Below, piece after piece: positions 51,495 to 60,473 of a DNA stretch of 64,000 nt (positions are counted from its first letter, which is position 1; every line of letters starts with the position of its first letter). A program made the position numbers and the translations under genes. The stretch is from Pseudomonas sp. 5P_3.1_Bac2 (lineage in GTDB: Bacteria; Pseudomonadota; Gammaproteobacteria; Pseudomonadales; Pseudomonadaceae), in NCBI RefSeq assembly GCF_025465995.1, contig NZ_JANLNY010000017.1:1-64000 (forward strand), in the 5' to 3' direction. The notes under the pieces are model-generated. The model was not told the DNA's origin. It worked only from the letters and a program-made list of their open reading frames with translations, and made no database searches.

Positions 51495-52532
51495 ATGGAG
51501 TACAGTCAACTCGGCCGCAGTAACCTTAACGTCAGTCGCCTGTGCCTGGGCAGCATGACCTGGGGTGAACAAAACACCCGTGACGAGGGGTTCGCCCAGA
51601 TAGAGCGGGCCAAGGCTTACGGCATCAACTTTATCGACACCGCAGAAATGTACCCGGTGCCGCCCAGGCCCGAGACCTATAGCAAGACCGAACAAATCAT
51701 TGGCGAGTATTTTAAATCTCGCGGCGACCGCCACGATTGGATCTTGGCCAGCAAAGTGGCCGGCCCCGGCAATGGCGTCAGCCATATCCGCACCCCGCCG
51801 CTGAAACATGACCGGGCGAATATCGTCGCCGCGCTGGATGCCAGCCTCAAACGCCTGCAAACCGACTGGATCGACCTCTACCAACTGCACTGGCCAGAGC
51901 GCCCGACGAACTTCTTCGGCCAGCTCGGCTACGACCATCAGGAGTATGACGGCACGCCGCTGGCAGAAACCTTGGCAGTGCTAGATGAGCAGGTGAAAGC
52001 CGGCAAGATTCGGCATATCGGCCTGTCCAATGAAACGCCATGGGGCACCATGAAGTTTCTGCAATTGGCCGAACAGCATGGCTGGCCGCGCAGCGTATCG
52101 ATTCAAAACCCCTATAACCTGCTCAACCGCAGCTTTGAAGTCGGCTTGGCCGAAGTGGCGATTCGTGAGCAATGCAGCTTGTTGGCTTACTCACCGATGG
52201 CCTTCGGCATGCTTAGCGGCAAATATGGCAACGGCGCGCGCCCGGCGGATGGGCGCCTGACCCTGTTTAGCCGCTTTAGCCGCTACAGCAATCCGCAGTC
52301 GGTTGCCGCCTGTGCGCGCTATGTAGCGCTGGCCGAAGAACACGGGCTAAATCCCGGGCAGATGGCCCTGGCGTTTGTCACTTCACGGCCCTTTGTCACC
52401 AGTAACATCATCGGCGCGACCAGCCTTGAGCAACTGGAGAGCAACCTGCGCAGCAGCGAACTGCGGTTAAGCGCGCAAGTGCTGGAAGGCATCGAAGCGA
52501 TCCATCGCAGCCAGCCCAACCCGGCGCCTTAG
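51495..52532 (+). CDS. Aldo/keto reductase (Tas-like)
   Basis: 345 residues, TIM-barrel NADPH-dependent oxidoreductase. LGRSNLNVSRLCLGSMTWGEQ opens it; the catalytic tetrad is represented by Asp in FIDTAEMY (with Tyr), Lys in ASKVAG and His in LYQLHWPER. The long DRANIVAALDASLKRLQTDWIDLYQLH and IGATSLEQLESNL cofactor region match the E. coli Tas type. Substrate unknown. GTAGGAG stands 7 bases before the ATG. Confidence 0.9.
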   Translation: MEYSQLGRSNLNVSRLCLGSMTWGEQNTRDEGFAQIERAKAYGINFIDTAEMYPVPPRPETYSKTEQIIGEYFKSRGDRHDWILASKVAGPGNGVSHIRTPPLKHDRANIVAALDASLKRLQTDWIDLYQLHWPERPTNFFGQLGYDHQEYDGTPLAETLAVLDEQVKAGKIRHIGLSNETPWGTMKFLQLAEQHGWPRSVSIQNPYNLLNRSFEVGLAEVAIREQCSLLAYSPMAFGMLSGKYGNGARPADGRLTLFSRFSRYSNPQSVAACARYVALAEEHGLNPGQMALAFVTSRPFVTSNIIGATSLEQLESNLRSSELRLSAQVLEGIEAIHRSQPNPAP

Positions 52533-52546
52533 GCTCAGCCCAGATA

Positions 52547-52577
52547 GATCAAGCCCGGCGCGTGGCCGGGCTTGATC
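52547..52577 (+). terminator. Hairpin between convergent genes
   Basis: A 13-bp perfect stem GATCAAGCCCGGC with a 5-base loop, followed by GTTTATC on the plus strand; no T-tract on the minus side. Confidence 0.6.
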
Positions 52578-52600
52578 GTTTATCGCTGCCGGCGAAGCCG

Positions 52601-53737
52601 CTACAAAGCCCGCGCAATAATCTCTTTCATGATCTCGTTGGTGCCGGCGTAGATTCGCTGCACCCGCGCATCCGCCCAAGCGCGGGCCACCGGGTATTCC
52701 CACATATAGCCGTAGCCGCCGTGCAGCTGCACGCACTCATCGAGCACCTTGCACTGCAAATCAGTACCCCAGTACTTGAGCATGGCCGCAGTGGGCACAT
52801 CCAGCTTGCGCTCAAGGTGCAACTCTAAGCAGCGATCAATAAAGACTCGACCGACCTGCACCTCGGTGGCGATCTCGGCCAGCTTGAAGCGGGTGTTTTG
52901 GAAATCCGCCACGGCTTTACCGAAGGCTTTGCGCTCGCGGGTGTAATCCAATGTCCATTGCAGCGCGGCCTCAGCCGAAGCGATGGCGCCGACGCCCACG
53001 GTCAAACGCTCTTGGGGCAACTCCTGCATCAAATAGGCAAAGCCCATCCCGGCCTGACCCAGCAGGTTTTCTTTAGGCACGCGCACGTCTTGGAAAAACA
53101 GCTCAGAGGTGTCCTGCGCCTTCATCCCGACCTTTTCCAGGCGCTTGCCTTTGGAGAAACCAGGCGTATTGGCTTCAACGAGAAACAAGCTGGTGCCTTT
53201 AGCGCCGGCCTTGGGATCAGTCTTGGCCACCACCACGATCAGGTCTGCCAACCAGCCATTGGTAATAAAGGTCTTCGAGCCGTTGATCACGTACTCGTCG
53301 CCATCCAGCACGGCCGTGGTTTTTACCCCTTGTAAGTCGGAGCCGGCGCCTGGCTCAGTCATGGCGATGGCCGACACCATTTCGCCGCTAACCAGCTTGG
53401 GCAGGTAATGCAGTTTTTGCGCTTCGCTGCCGTAATGCAGGATGTACGGCGCCACGATGTCCGAGTGCAAGGAGAAGCCAATGCCGGTCAGGCCCAAGCG
53501 CGCCACTTCTTCGATCACCACCGCGCTATAAAGGAAGTCTGCGGCCATGCCGCCGTACTCTTCCGGGATATGCGAGCAGAGCATCCCCGCCTCCCCCGCC
53601 TTACGCCACAGCTCACGATCGACGTGGCCGTCTTTCTCCCACTGCGGGTGAAAGGGCACCGCCTCTTGCTGCAAAAACTTGCGCACGCTGTCGCGAAATT
53701 GTTCGTGTTCGGAGCCGAATATTGTTCTTGGAATCAT
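52601..53737 (-). CDS. Acyl-CoA dehydrogenase, long-chain type
   Basis: 378 residues, FAD-dependent alpha,beta-dehydrogenation of an acyl-CoA. The signatures AIAMTEPGAGSDLQGVKT (about 124-141) and QLHGGYGYMWEYPVAR are present. The usual catalytic Glu near the C-terminus (YEGT in MCAD) is Ala here (YAGT). Instead Glu256 in AIASAEAALQW aligns with the base of long-chain and isovaleryl-type enzymes, and MQELPQERL just before it is LCAD-like. Divergent from the AraC-type regulator, which may control it. Confidence 0.92.
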   Translation of the reverse strand: MIPRTIFGSEHEQFRDSVRKFLQQEAVPFHPQWEKDGHVDRELWRKAGEAGMLCSHIPEEYGGMAADFLYSAVVIEEVARLGLTGIGFSLHSDIVAPYILHYGSEAQKLHYLPKLVSGEMVSAIAMTEPGAGSDLQGVKTTAVLDGDEYVINGSKTFITNGWLADLIVVVAKTDPKAGAKGTSLFLVEANTPGFSKGKRLEKVGMKAQDTSELFFQDVRVPKENLLGQAGMGFAYLMQELPQERLTVGVGAIASAEAALQWTLDYTRERKAFGKAVADFQNTRFKLAEIATEVQVGRVFIDRCLELHLERKLDVPTAAMLKYWGTDLQCKVLDECVQLHGGYGYMWEYPVARAWADARVQRIYAGTNEIMKEIIARAL

Positions 53738-53877
53738 GGCAACACCTGCAAGATAAGGCCGTTTAAAAGTGCACCGACTTTAGCCAAGCAGACGCTTGTT
53801 CACACTGGACACAAGCGCCAATAAATAAGACGATCCAGCCAGTGCATGACCACTTAGCCTTAATAAGAACAATATCT

Positions 53878-54882
53878 ATGTCGACTCCACCTGCTTCCAC
53901 CCTGCGCCGCGTCAGCATCCTTGCCACCCCGGGGGTTTTCGCCTCGACCCTGATGCAGGCCAAAGACTTTTTCCACATGGCCAGCCTGCGTTTTGGTAAG
54001 CAGCAAGGCTTAGGTTTAGTCCCCACCTTTGCCATTCATTTAGTCAGCCCCGACGGCCAGCCGGTGCGCAGCTTTAGCGACGTGCTAATCCCCGTCGATG
54101 GCAGCCTGGATGACGCCGACATCATTATCCTGCCGGCGTTTTGGGATGACTTCGACGACCTCTGTCAGCGCCACCCGCAAGTGCTCACCTGGCTCAAACA
54201 ACGCCACGCCGCCGGCAGTTCGATTTGCGGCGAAGCCACCGGGGTGTTCTGGATGGCCCAGGCGGGCTTGTTAGACGGCAAAGAAGCGACCACCTATTGG
54301 CGCTTCTTCGCTGAGTTCGCCGAGCGCTTTCCCAAGGTGCTGCTCAATCAAGACAAACACCTTTCCGATGCCGACAACCTCTATTGCGCCGGCGGCACCA
54401 CTTCCGCCTGCGACCTGTATATCTACCTGATCGAACGTTTCTGTGGCGCCGGCGTGGCCCAAGGCGTGGCGCGGGATATTTTGTATGAGGTACAGCGCAA
54501 CTACGCACCGGGCAGGATTGGTTTTGGTGGGCAAAAGCTGCACCACGACATGAGCATTTTGCAGATCCAGCAATGGCTCGAGGATCACTTCGCCGACAAG
54601 TTTCGCTTTGAAGATGTAGCCCGCGAACACGGCATGAGCATCCGCAATTTTATGCGGCGCTTCCAGGCAGCTACGGGGGATAAGCCGCTGCACTATTTAC
54701 AGCGCCTGCGTATCGAAACCGCCAAGAGCTTGCTCAGCGCCACGCGCAAGAGCATCAAGACCATCAGCTATGAGGTGGGTTATGACGATGCCAGCTTCTT
54801 TGCCCGCCTGTTCCGTCAGCACACGGAGCTGTCGCCCAACCAGTACCGCCGCCAATTCCAACACAAGGAGCAGCCGGCTTAA
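53878..54882 (+). CDS. AraC-family regulator with DJ-1/PfpI-like sensor domain
   Basis: 334 residues. The N-terminal part (about 8-190) is a glutamine amidotransferase-like/DJ-1 fold with Cys in SSICGEATGVFWMAQAGLL, as in GlxA-type regulators; the C-terminal 100 residues hold two AraC helix-turn-helix motifs (FEDVAREHGMSIRNFMRRF and IKTISYEVGYDDASFFARLF). The ATG giving MSTPPASTLRRVSIL was preferred to a GTG 12 codons earlier. Divergent from the acyl-CoA dehydrogenase gene by 140 bases; the inducer is unknown. Confidence 0.88.
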   Translation: MSTPPASTLRRVSILATPGVFASTLMQAKDFFHMASLRFGKQQGLGLVPTFAIHLVSPDGQPVRSFSDVLIPVDGSLDDADIIILPAFWDDFDDLCQRHPQVLTWLKQRHAAGSSICGEATGVFWMAQAGLLDGKEATTYWRFFAEFAERFPKVLLNQDKHLSDADNLYCAGGTTSACDLYIYLIERFCGAGVAQGVARDILYEVQRNYAPGRIGFGGQKLHHDMSILQIQQWLEDHFADKFRFEDVAREHGMSIRNFMRRFQAATGDKPLHYLQRLRIETAKSLLSATRKSIKTISYEVGYDDASFFARLFRQHTELSPNQYRRQFQHKEQPA

Positions 54883-54905
54883 GCCTTGAACAAACGCGGG
54901 CCGGC

Positions 54906-55523
54906 TCAGTGCCCGCGAATTTTCGCCAGGGTTTGCGCCATCTTCGCCGCCGGCACTTGCTGCAATTGGCACAGCAGCGGATGGGAAACCTCACTCAAGC
55001 CATGACGCTCGCGCAGCAGCTGCGCCATAAAGCAGGTCAGGTTGGCCGCCATCTCCGCATCGGCCAAGGCCCGGTGCGCCTGCCCAGTGTCGGGCAGGCC
55101 GATCCAATCGTTGAGCTGACCGAGTTTATGACTCGGCGCCAGCGGTAACAGGCGCCGCGCCAACAGCAAGGAACAGGCGAAATCACGGCTACGGCGACGC
55201 TGTACTCGGGCCAGCTCAGCATCCCAAAACTTCTGATCGAAGCTGGCGTTGTGCGCCAGCAGCGGCCGCTCGCCCACGAACTCAGCGACCTCTTGCATCA
55301 CCTGCGCCGCCGGCGGAGCTGTGCGCAACATGGCGTTAGTGATGCCGGTCAGGCGCTCAATAAACGGCGGCACCCAAGCGCCACTGTTCATCAGGCTTTG
55401 ATAACGGGCAACGATCTGCCCGCCTTCGACTATCACCACCCCGATTTCAGTGGCGCGGGCATCCTGGGCAGGCGACAGCCCGGTGGTTTCAAAGTCGAGC
55501 ACGGCAATGGAATCAGCCAACAT
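54906..55523 (-). CDS. DEDDh-family 3'-5' exonuclease (DnaQ-like)
   Basis: 205 residues. All exonuclease motifs are seen: Asp/Glu in VLDFETTGLSP (about 9-11), Asp in HNASFDQKFW, and His/Asp in HRALADAEM. No polymerase-interaction domain is visible; it resembles stand-alone proofreading-like or RNase T/ExoX-type nucleases. It begins 3 bases after the NYN-domain gene stop and is probably co-transcribed. Confidence 0.88.
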   Translation of the reverse strand: MLADSIAVLDFETTGLSPAQDARATEIGVVIVEGGQIVARYQSLMNSGAWVPPFIERLTGITNAMLRTAPPAAQVMQEVAEFVGERPLLAHNASFDQKFWDAELARVQRRRSRDFACSLLLARRLLPLAPSHKLGQLNDWIGLPDTGQAHRALADAEMAANLTCFMAQLLRERHGLSEVSHPLLCQLQQVPAAKMAQTLAKIRGH

Positions 55524-55526
55524 GAA

Positions 55527-56006
55527 TTAATTTCTCAACAGCAAATGGCCTTCAATTGGCACGTAACGAGTGGCTGCGCGCACCAGCGATTGCGCGGTCA
55601 AACCGGGCACGCCATAGGCCACCGCGGTAACGCCATAACTTGAGCGGATTTTCTCCAGCAGCAGATCGAAGTCACCGTCGCCGCTGGCCAACACCACCTC
55701 ATCGACCCGCGTGGCGGCGTCCATGATGTCGATCGTAATGCCCACGTCCCAATCGCCTTTGGCCGAACCATCGCTGCGTTGGATATAGGGCTTGAGCTTC
55801 ACCTGAAAACCCAAGTTACGCAGGATCTGCTGGAACTGCTGCTGCTTGTGATCACCACGATCAATGGCATAGGCATAGGCCTCAACCACCTCGCCATGCT
55901 GGCTGACATCCGCCCACAGCGCCGCGTAGTTGAAGTGGCAGGCATAGGCCTGGCGCACGGTGTAGTAGAGGTTTTGTACATCGGCGAATACGGCAATCTT
56001 CTTCAC
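55527..56006 (-). CDS. NYN-domain (LabA/DUF88-like) putative ribonuclease
   Basis: 159 residues, PIN-like NYN fold: FADVQNLYYTVRQ at the N-terminus, GDWDVGITIDIMDAA in the middle and LASGDGDFDLLLEKI supply the acidic metal site. Related proteins cleave or process RNA; the target here is unknown. The pair with a DEDDh exonuclease is notable. Confidence 0.85.
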   Translation of the reverse strand: MKKIAVFADVQNLYYTVRQAYACHFNYAALWADVSQHGEVVEAYAYAIDRGDHKQQQFQQILRNLGFQVKLKPYIQRSDGSAKGDWDVGITIDIMDAATRVDEVVLASGDGDFDLLLEKIRSSYGVTAVAYGVPGLTAQSLVRAATRYVPIEGHLLLRN

Positions 56007-56142
56007 CGTGAATCCTCATGCTTAAGCAATGGAGGCGCAGTATGCCAGAGCCACGGCGGGCATGTCGGACAAGCAGCCGCTGATTGGAGCCAGGCGGCCA
56101 ATCAGCTAGAGTGGCGCCTGTTCTCACCGACCAGCGGCGACT

Positions 56143-56814
56143 ATGAACCTGCTCTCAGCCTTACGTGATGCCCTGTACTTTTTTATCCACAACCTAGGCG
56201 CCATTCTGCGCCTGTGTTTACCGCTGATCGTGCTTGAAGCACTGCTGATGGCGCAGTTCGACAAGCTCGCCACTGACGAACTCAGCATGCTCCTGAAGAC
56301 CTTGGCCGGTCTGCTGTTTTATCCGCTGTACAGTGCTGCGCTGATCCTCTTTCTGGCGGCGCGCAGCAGCGGCGCCCAACCCCGCACCCGCGACCTGCTG
56401 GCCATGAGCCTGACACTCTGGCCCAGATTCGCCTTGCTCACCGGTTTAATGAGTGGCGCGATACTGCTTGGCGCCTCGATCTTTATCCTGCCCGGGATTT
56501 GGCTGCTGATCCGCCTGGCGTTTGCCGAATACCTGCTGGTACTGGAACGCTGCGCGCCGATTGAAGCGCTCAAGCGCAGCTTTCAACTCACCGGCGGCCA
56601 CCTGGCACCACTGTTGGGTTGGATGCTGTTGGTGATGCTGCCGATTTGGCTGATTGACCTGTGGGGCCAGAGCCAGGCGCTGATCGTCCAGAGCGCCTTT
56701 TATTCGATTGCGCTGAACTGCGCCACCCAAGTGCTGCAGTTGTTTTCCAGCGTCTTGTTGTTTCGCTTGTTTATGCAGCGCCAAGGCTTAGCCCAACCAG
56801 CTCGCGCGGATTAA
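56143..56814 (+). CDS. YciC-like inner-membrane protein
   Basis: 223 residues, about five or six membrane segments (near 18-38, 50-72, 92-122, 152-172 and 185-207). IFILPGIWLLIRLAFAEYLLVLERCAPIEALKRSFQLTGGH resembles the YciC/UPF0259 family, whose function is unknown. Stands alone between divergent and unrelated genes. Confidence 0.7.
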   Translation: MNLLSALRDALYFFIHNLGAILRLCLPLIVLEALLMAQFDKLATDELSMLLKTLAGLLFYPLYSAALILFLAARSSGAQPRTRDLLAMSLTLWPRFALLTGLMSGAILLGASIFILPGIWLLIRLAFAEYLLVLERCAPIEALKRSFQLTGGHLAPLLGWMLLVMLPIWLIDLWGQSQALIVQSAFYSIALNCATQVLQLFSSVLLFRLFMQRQGLAQPARAD

Positions 56815-56941
56815 ACGGGGGGCCGCCGCCCGACGACTAAATTGCGCGGTACTAGTGCACGCTTTAGAAGTGTTGCGCTGGACAGTTTGCGACTGCCTAG
56901 TCACCCTACGCGACCTCAACTCCCGAGAATGATCGGCAGAC

Positions 56942-57697
56942 ATGCGCAACTTTTTTGTGATGTCGAAGCTGTGCTGCTGGGGCCTCGCGGCCCTGCTAGC
57001 CACACCCTCTGTAAATGCGGCCACAGCGCCGCGCCCCATCGTCAAAGTGGGCTATTACGAAATCCCTCCCCATAGCTACACCGACAAAAACGGCCGTGCC
57101 CAGGGACGGATTATTGAGCTGACCCAGCGTGTACTGGAACAAGCCGGCTACCAAGCGCAAATCCGCGCCTACCCCAGCGCCCGCCTGTACAACGGCCTGC
57201 GCAACGGTAGCGTGCAACTATGGCCCGGCGCGGCAGGTAAAGTCGAGCTCGCGGAGCACACACTGGAAAGCCGCAACACCTTGGGCGAGATCAGCCTCAA
57301 TCTGTATTACCGCCCCGACACCCTGACTCCGCGCTTCCCGGACAGCCTGCGTCATCGCTCGCTGATCATGCTCAACGGCTACACCTATTCCGGACGCATC
57401 CACGAATTGCTGGCAGACCCCAACATGGCCATCGAGCAGCACCGCACCACCACCCATGCGGCAGCACTGGAAATGCTCCTGCGCTATCGCGGCGATTTCC
57501 TGCTGGACTACCACATCCCCCATCAACAGGCGAGCAAGATCCTCGGAGTGCCGGAGCTGCCGTTTATCCAACTGGAACGCATCCCGGTGCGCTTTATCTT
57601 CTCCAAACACGACGCCAACGCCGAGCGACTGCGCAATGCTATGGATCGCGCCTATGAGCAATTACGCGCCCAAGGCGTGGACGTGCGCGTCCCCTGA
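56942..57697 (+). CDS. Periplasmic solute-binding protein (family 3-like), orphan
   Basis: 251 residues. Signal peptide of about 26 residues (ending SVNA). The mature part opens VKVGYYEIPPHSYTDKNGRAQGRIIELTQRVLEQAGY, the pattern of SBP_bac_3 amino-acid-binding proteins, and continues PSARLYNGLRNGSVQLWPG. No permease or ATPase gene is adjacent, so it may be a stand-alone sensor or work with a distant transporter. The ligand is unknown. Start chosen for the signal peptide. Confidence 0.75.
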   Translation: MRNFFVMSKLCCWGLAALLATPSVNAATAPRPIVKVGYYEIPPHSYTDKNGRAQGRIIELTQRVLEQAGYQAQIRAYPSARLYNGLRNGSVQLWPGAAGKVELAEHTLESRNTLGEISLNLYYRPDTLTPRFPDSLRHRSLIMLNGYTYSGRIHELLADPNMAIEQHRTTTHAAALEMLLRYRGDFLLDYHIPHQQASKILGVPELPFIQLERIPVRFIFSKHDANAERLRNAMDRAYEQLRAQGVDVRVP

Positions 57698-57830
57698 CTC
57701 ACTTGCGCGGCTTGGCCCGGGCAGTGGCCACGGCGCTTAGCGAATCGCCAGCGCGGCCTAACCCACTTCTGACGAAGATTGAAAATAGGGGGTATTACCG
57801 ATTTTCTCTTCAATAGAACGTGTGTCATAC

Positions 57831-58559
57831 CTACCTGGCTGAAAGCTCCTGCAAATCAAGCACCGCACGGCTCAAGTAAAATTCAACGCCGGCCTGCAAG
57901 CGCCCATCAGGGCTTAGTACCTGACTGCGTATAAAACGGTATTGCGAGTTAATTTTGCCGAGCACCTCTGCCTGTTCCGGCTGGCTGGTGCGCAGGTCTT
58001 GGAAGCGCTGCTCGATTGAAGCAGTAAGAGTCTCTCGTTGTGCAACAGACAGCGTCTGCCTGCCCGTAGCTACTTCGGGGTAGTGCCTGATCTGATAATC
58101 CAGCAGAAGATGAGCCAGATCATGACTCTGGGCACTGAGCATTTGCTCAATGCTGTCTGAGCCCTCACGCACCTCGGCATATGCCGTCGCAGCGGCATGG
58201 CGGAACTTTTGTTGCTCAGTCAAGAATTGCTGCAGCAACTCAGGATAACGCTCACGCTGAGCAGCCGGTAACAACTCTAGCTTGGCTAACAACAGCTTCA
58301 TCTGCGCCAGTGCCTGTGTCTGGGCAACGGGTTGTCCCAGGTGGGCCATGCACATTTCAAGCGCATGGAGGCTGGAATATGCCGCCGTCAGGCTGCGCTC
58401 GTCGCGCGCACGCTCATTCGTATTGAAGTACGCCAGAGTGCTGGCACCGAGCAAGTCGCCATGACCGATCACCTCGCTAAGCTTTTGTGGGCTAGCGTTG
58501 CTTGCCCAGACCGACACGCTCAACCAGCACAAAGCAAGCACCAGCAAACTCTTTCGCAT
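57831..58559 (-). CDS. Secreted protein of unknown function
   Basis: 242 residues with a clean signal peptide (1-19, ending VWA). The mature part is almost wholly helical, rich in Leu, Ala, Gln and Glu, with no Cys pair beyond one Cys and no motif I recognise. It lies after the steroid cluster on the same strand, 120 bases downstream of the flavoprotein stop, and could be read through from it. Confidence 0.65.
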   Translation of the reverse strand: MRKSLLVLALCWLSVSVWASNASPQKLSEVIGHGDLLGASTLAYFNTNERARDERSLTAAYSSLHALEMCMAHLGQPVAQTQALAQMKLLLAKLELLPAAQRERYPELLQQFLTEQQKFRHAAATAYAEVREGSDSIEQMLSAQSHDLAHLLLDYQIRHYPEVATGRQTLSVAQRETLTASIEQRFQDLRTSQPEQAEVLGKINSQYRFIRSQVLSPDGRLQAGVEFYLSRAVLDLQELSAR

Positions 58560-58679
58560 ACTCCATCACCCTATTCTTATTATTAGTGAAAGTAGGAAAA
58601 GATCAGACTCGAATGCACGCCCCTCAGGCCCCTTCAGCGCGCCTGCGACGGCTAACTTACCCCTTAAGAATGCAGCAGG

Positions 58680-60398
58680 TCAGCGTACTTGAGCACTTGC
58701 ATGGCGAGCCGCACGGCGCCCTGAGAAAACACAGTCGGCGGCTGACAGGCCGCTGACATACAGGTTCGACGGCAGACCGATCGCCGTCCGCCCTGCCGCA
58801 TACAGACCCGCAATACTGCTGCCATCCGCACGCAGAACCTGACCGGTTTCTTCGTTGACCTTGAGTCCGCCCACCGTCATAGCCGAGCACGGGAACAACT
58901 TGCTGTTAGCCGAGACATCGACAGCGTAGAAAGGCCCTTCAAGTAGCGGGTGGCATTCTTTGGCTGATTTACCGAACTCATCGGGGCTGTAGCCTCTGGC
59001 GCTTTCGTTATAGCGCTTTACCGAAGCCAGCAGCGTTTCTTCGGATACGCCGATTTTCTTGGCCAATGAGCCCAGCGTGCGGCCCTTCTTGGTTTGGAAG
59101 ATCAGCGCCAGAATCAATGGCAAACGCATAAAGGGGAACAGGTTTTCCCACAGGGTAGAACGCCAGGACTGACGATATAGCGCTCGATCCAAAATGATGT
59201 AACCGCGACCGCCATGGTTTTCATTCATCTCACGCCCGATCGCCGCGCCATACAGTTCTTCATTAACAAAGCGCTGCCCCGCTGCATTGATCAACATCCC
59301 CTTAGGCCACTGCGCAGGTGGGTTAATAAAACGCCAACTGCTGACACGCTCCATCAAGTCCGCGGCGCCCCCGGCACTTTGTCCAAGCAAAATGCCACTG
59401 CCGTTATCGCCTCCAGGCGAGCCCATCGCCATGTTGGAGACATATTTCGCCGCATGCTCACGCAGCATGTTGCGGTTCCAGATAAATCCGCCGGCACTGA
59501 GGCATACGCCTTTGTACGCACGAATAAACTGTGGCACGCCGTACTTTTGCTGTAGCTGCTGGGCTCGTGCCCAATAACCTGCGGCTTTACGCTCAAGTTT
59601 GGGAAAACCGGGCATTGAGCTGGGTAGTTTTTGCAGGATGGCTCGCGCCCGCTCCTGGGCTTCAGCAAATTGCTTGGTATAGGGCGACCCCTCTGGCATG
59701 TGGAGAGTCATGACGCCCAGCACGTCGCCAGCCTTAGACATGATCATCCGCTGTACATTTGTACGTGGCCAGAAGCGCACCCCTAATGCCTTTGCGCTCG
59801 CCTGCAGAGGCTCGGTCAGATAGATACCAAAACCGGTCGCTTGATTATTACGGGCATGCCAGTACTTGTGCCCGCGAGGTATGGAAGGTGTTTGCGCGGC
59901 GTAAGTTGCGGCCAGGCCACTGTCTGAGTGATAAAGAAAATATCCAGCGGGAGGATAGAAAGTTTTATGTGGGTAATAGGTTTCGCCGAACCTGACGCCA
60001 TGCGTCACTAACCAATTAAAGTCGTCAACACTGCCCTCACAGAATCGGCGTAAGGTCTCTGCTTTAACGACACCATCAACCTCCAACTTCAAATAGTTGT
60101 ACATGTCTTCGGCAGTGTCTTTTATACCGAGCGCCTGCTGCACCGCAGTGCCACCACCGGCATAGAAAATGCCGCCATTCATGGCGGTCGCCCCACCGCC
60201 GGCAAAGCTATCCAGAGCAATCACGCTGAGGCCATTTTGCGCGGCCTGCACAGCTGCGCTAACACCTGCGCCACCGTACCCCACCACCACAAAATCAGCC
60301 GAGTCCGTCCACTGCAACTCATCTTCTGAGGTCAAAACAAGAGGTTGCTCCAGTGAACCGTCCATAGTGCACATCGCGTCAGTCGGATCATGCTTCAT
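58680..60398 (-). CDS. 3-ketosteroid dehydrogenase family flavoprotein
   Basis: About 572 residues. FAD-binding Rossmann motif VVGYGGAGVSAAVQAAQNGL at about 32-51, then GGGATAMNGGIFYAGGG; the C-terminal FAD segment is GLYAAGRTAIGLPSNLYVSGLSAADCVFSGRRA. The Tyr-x-Ser in SNLYVSG (about 547-549) matches the catalytic Tyr/Ser pair reported for delta4-(5alpha)-ketosteroid dehydrogenases, rather than the Tyr...Gly of delta1 enzymes. I infer introduction of a C4-C5 double bond into a 5alpha-3-ketosteroid, but delta1 activity is not excluded. Start ATG (MKHDPTD); a GTG 5 codons up is possible, no ribosome site decides it. Confidence 0.8.
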   Translation of the reverse strand: MKHDPTDAMCTMDGSLEQPLVLTSEDELQWTDSADFVVVGYGGAGVSAAVQAAQNGLSVIALDSFAGGGATAMNGGIFYAGGGTAVQQALGIKDTAEDMYNYLKLEVDGVVKAETLRRFCEGSVDDFNWLVTHGVRFGETYYPHKTFYPPAGYFLYHSDSGLAATYAAQTPSIPRGHKYWHARNNQATGFGIYLTEPLQASAKALGVRFWPRTNVQRMIMSKAGDVLGVMTLHMPEGSPYTKQFAEAQERARAILQKLPSSMPGFPKLERKAAGYWARAQQLQQKYGVPQFIRAYKGVCLSAGGFIWNRNMLREHAAKYVSNMAMGSPGGDNGSGILLGQSAGGAADLMERVSSWRFINPPAQWPKGMLINAAGQRFVNEELYGAAIGREMNENHGGRGYIILDRALYRQSWRSTLWENLFPFMRLPLILALIFQTKKGRTLGSLAKKIGVSEETLLASVKRYNESARGYSPDEFGKSAKECHPLLEGPFYAVDVSANSKLFPCSAMTVGGLKVNEETGQVLRADGSSIAGLYAAGRTAIGLPSNLYVSGLSAADCVFSGRRAARHASAQVR

Positions 60399-60434
60399 AT
60401 CGGTATCTTGCACTCAACAGCCAGGCAGAAAGGA

Positions 60435-60467
60435 CCCCAGCCAGGCACCTTTCGGGCCTGGCTGGGG
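60435..60467 (-). terminator. GC-rich hairpin between kshA and the flavoprotein gene
   Basis: 12-bp perfect stem CCCCAGCCAGGC with a 9-base loop. On the minus strand TCCTTTCTG follows, not a proper U-tract, so it may be a weak terminator or an mRNA-stabilising stem in the operon. Confidence 0.45.
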
Positions 60468-60473
60468 CTGGAC

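Noticed and set aside
56815..56941. Intergenic gap before the binding protein
   Set aside because: No hairpin, promoter pair or short gene could be supported.
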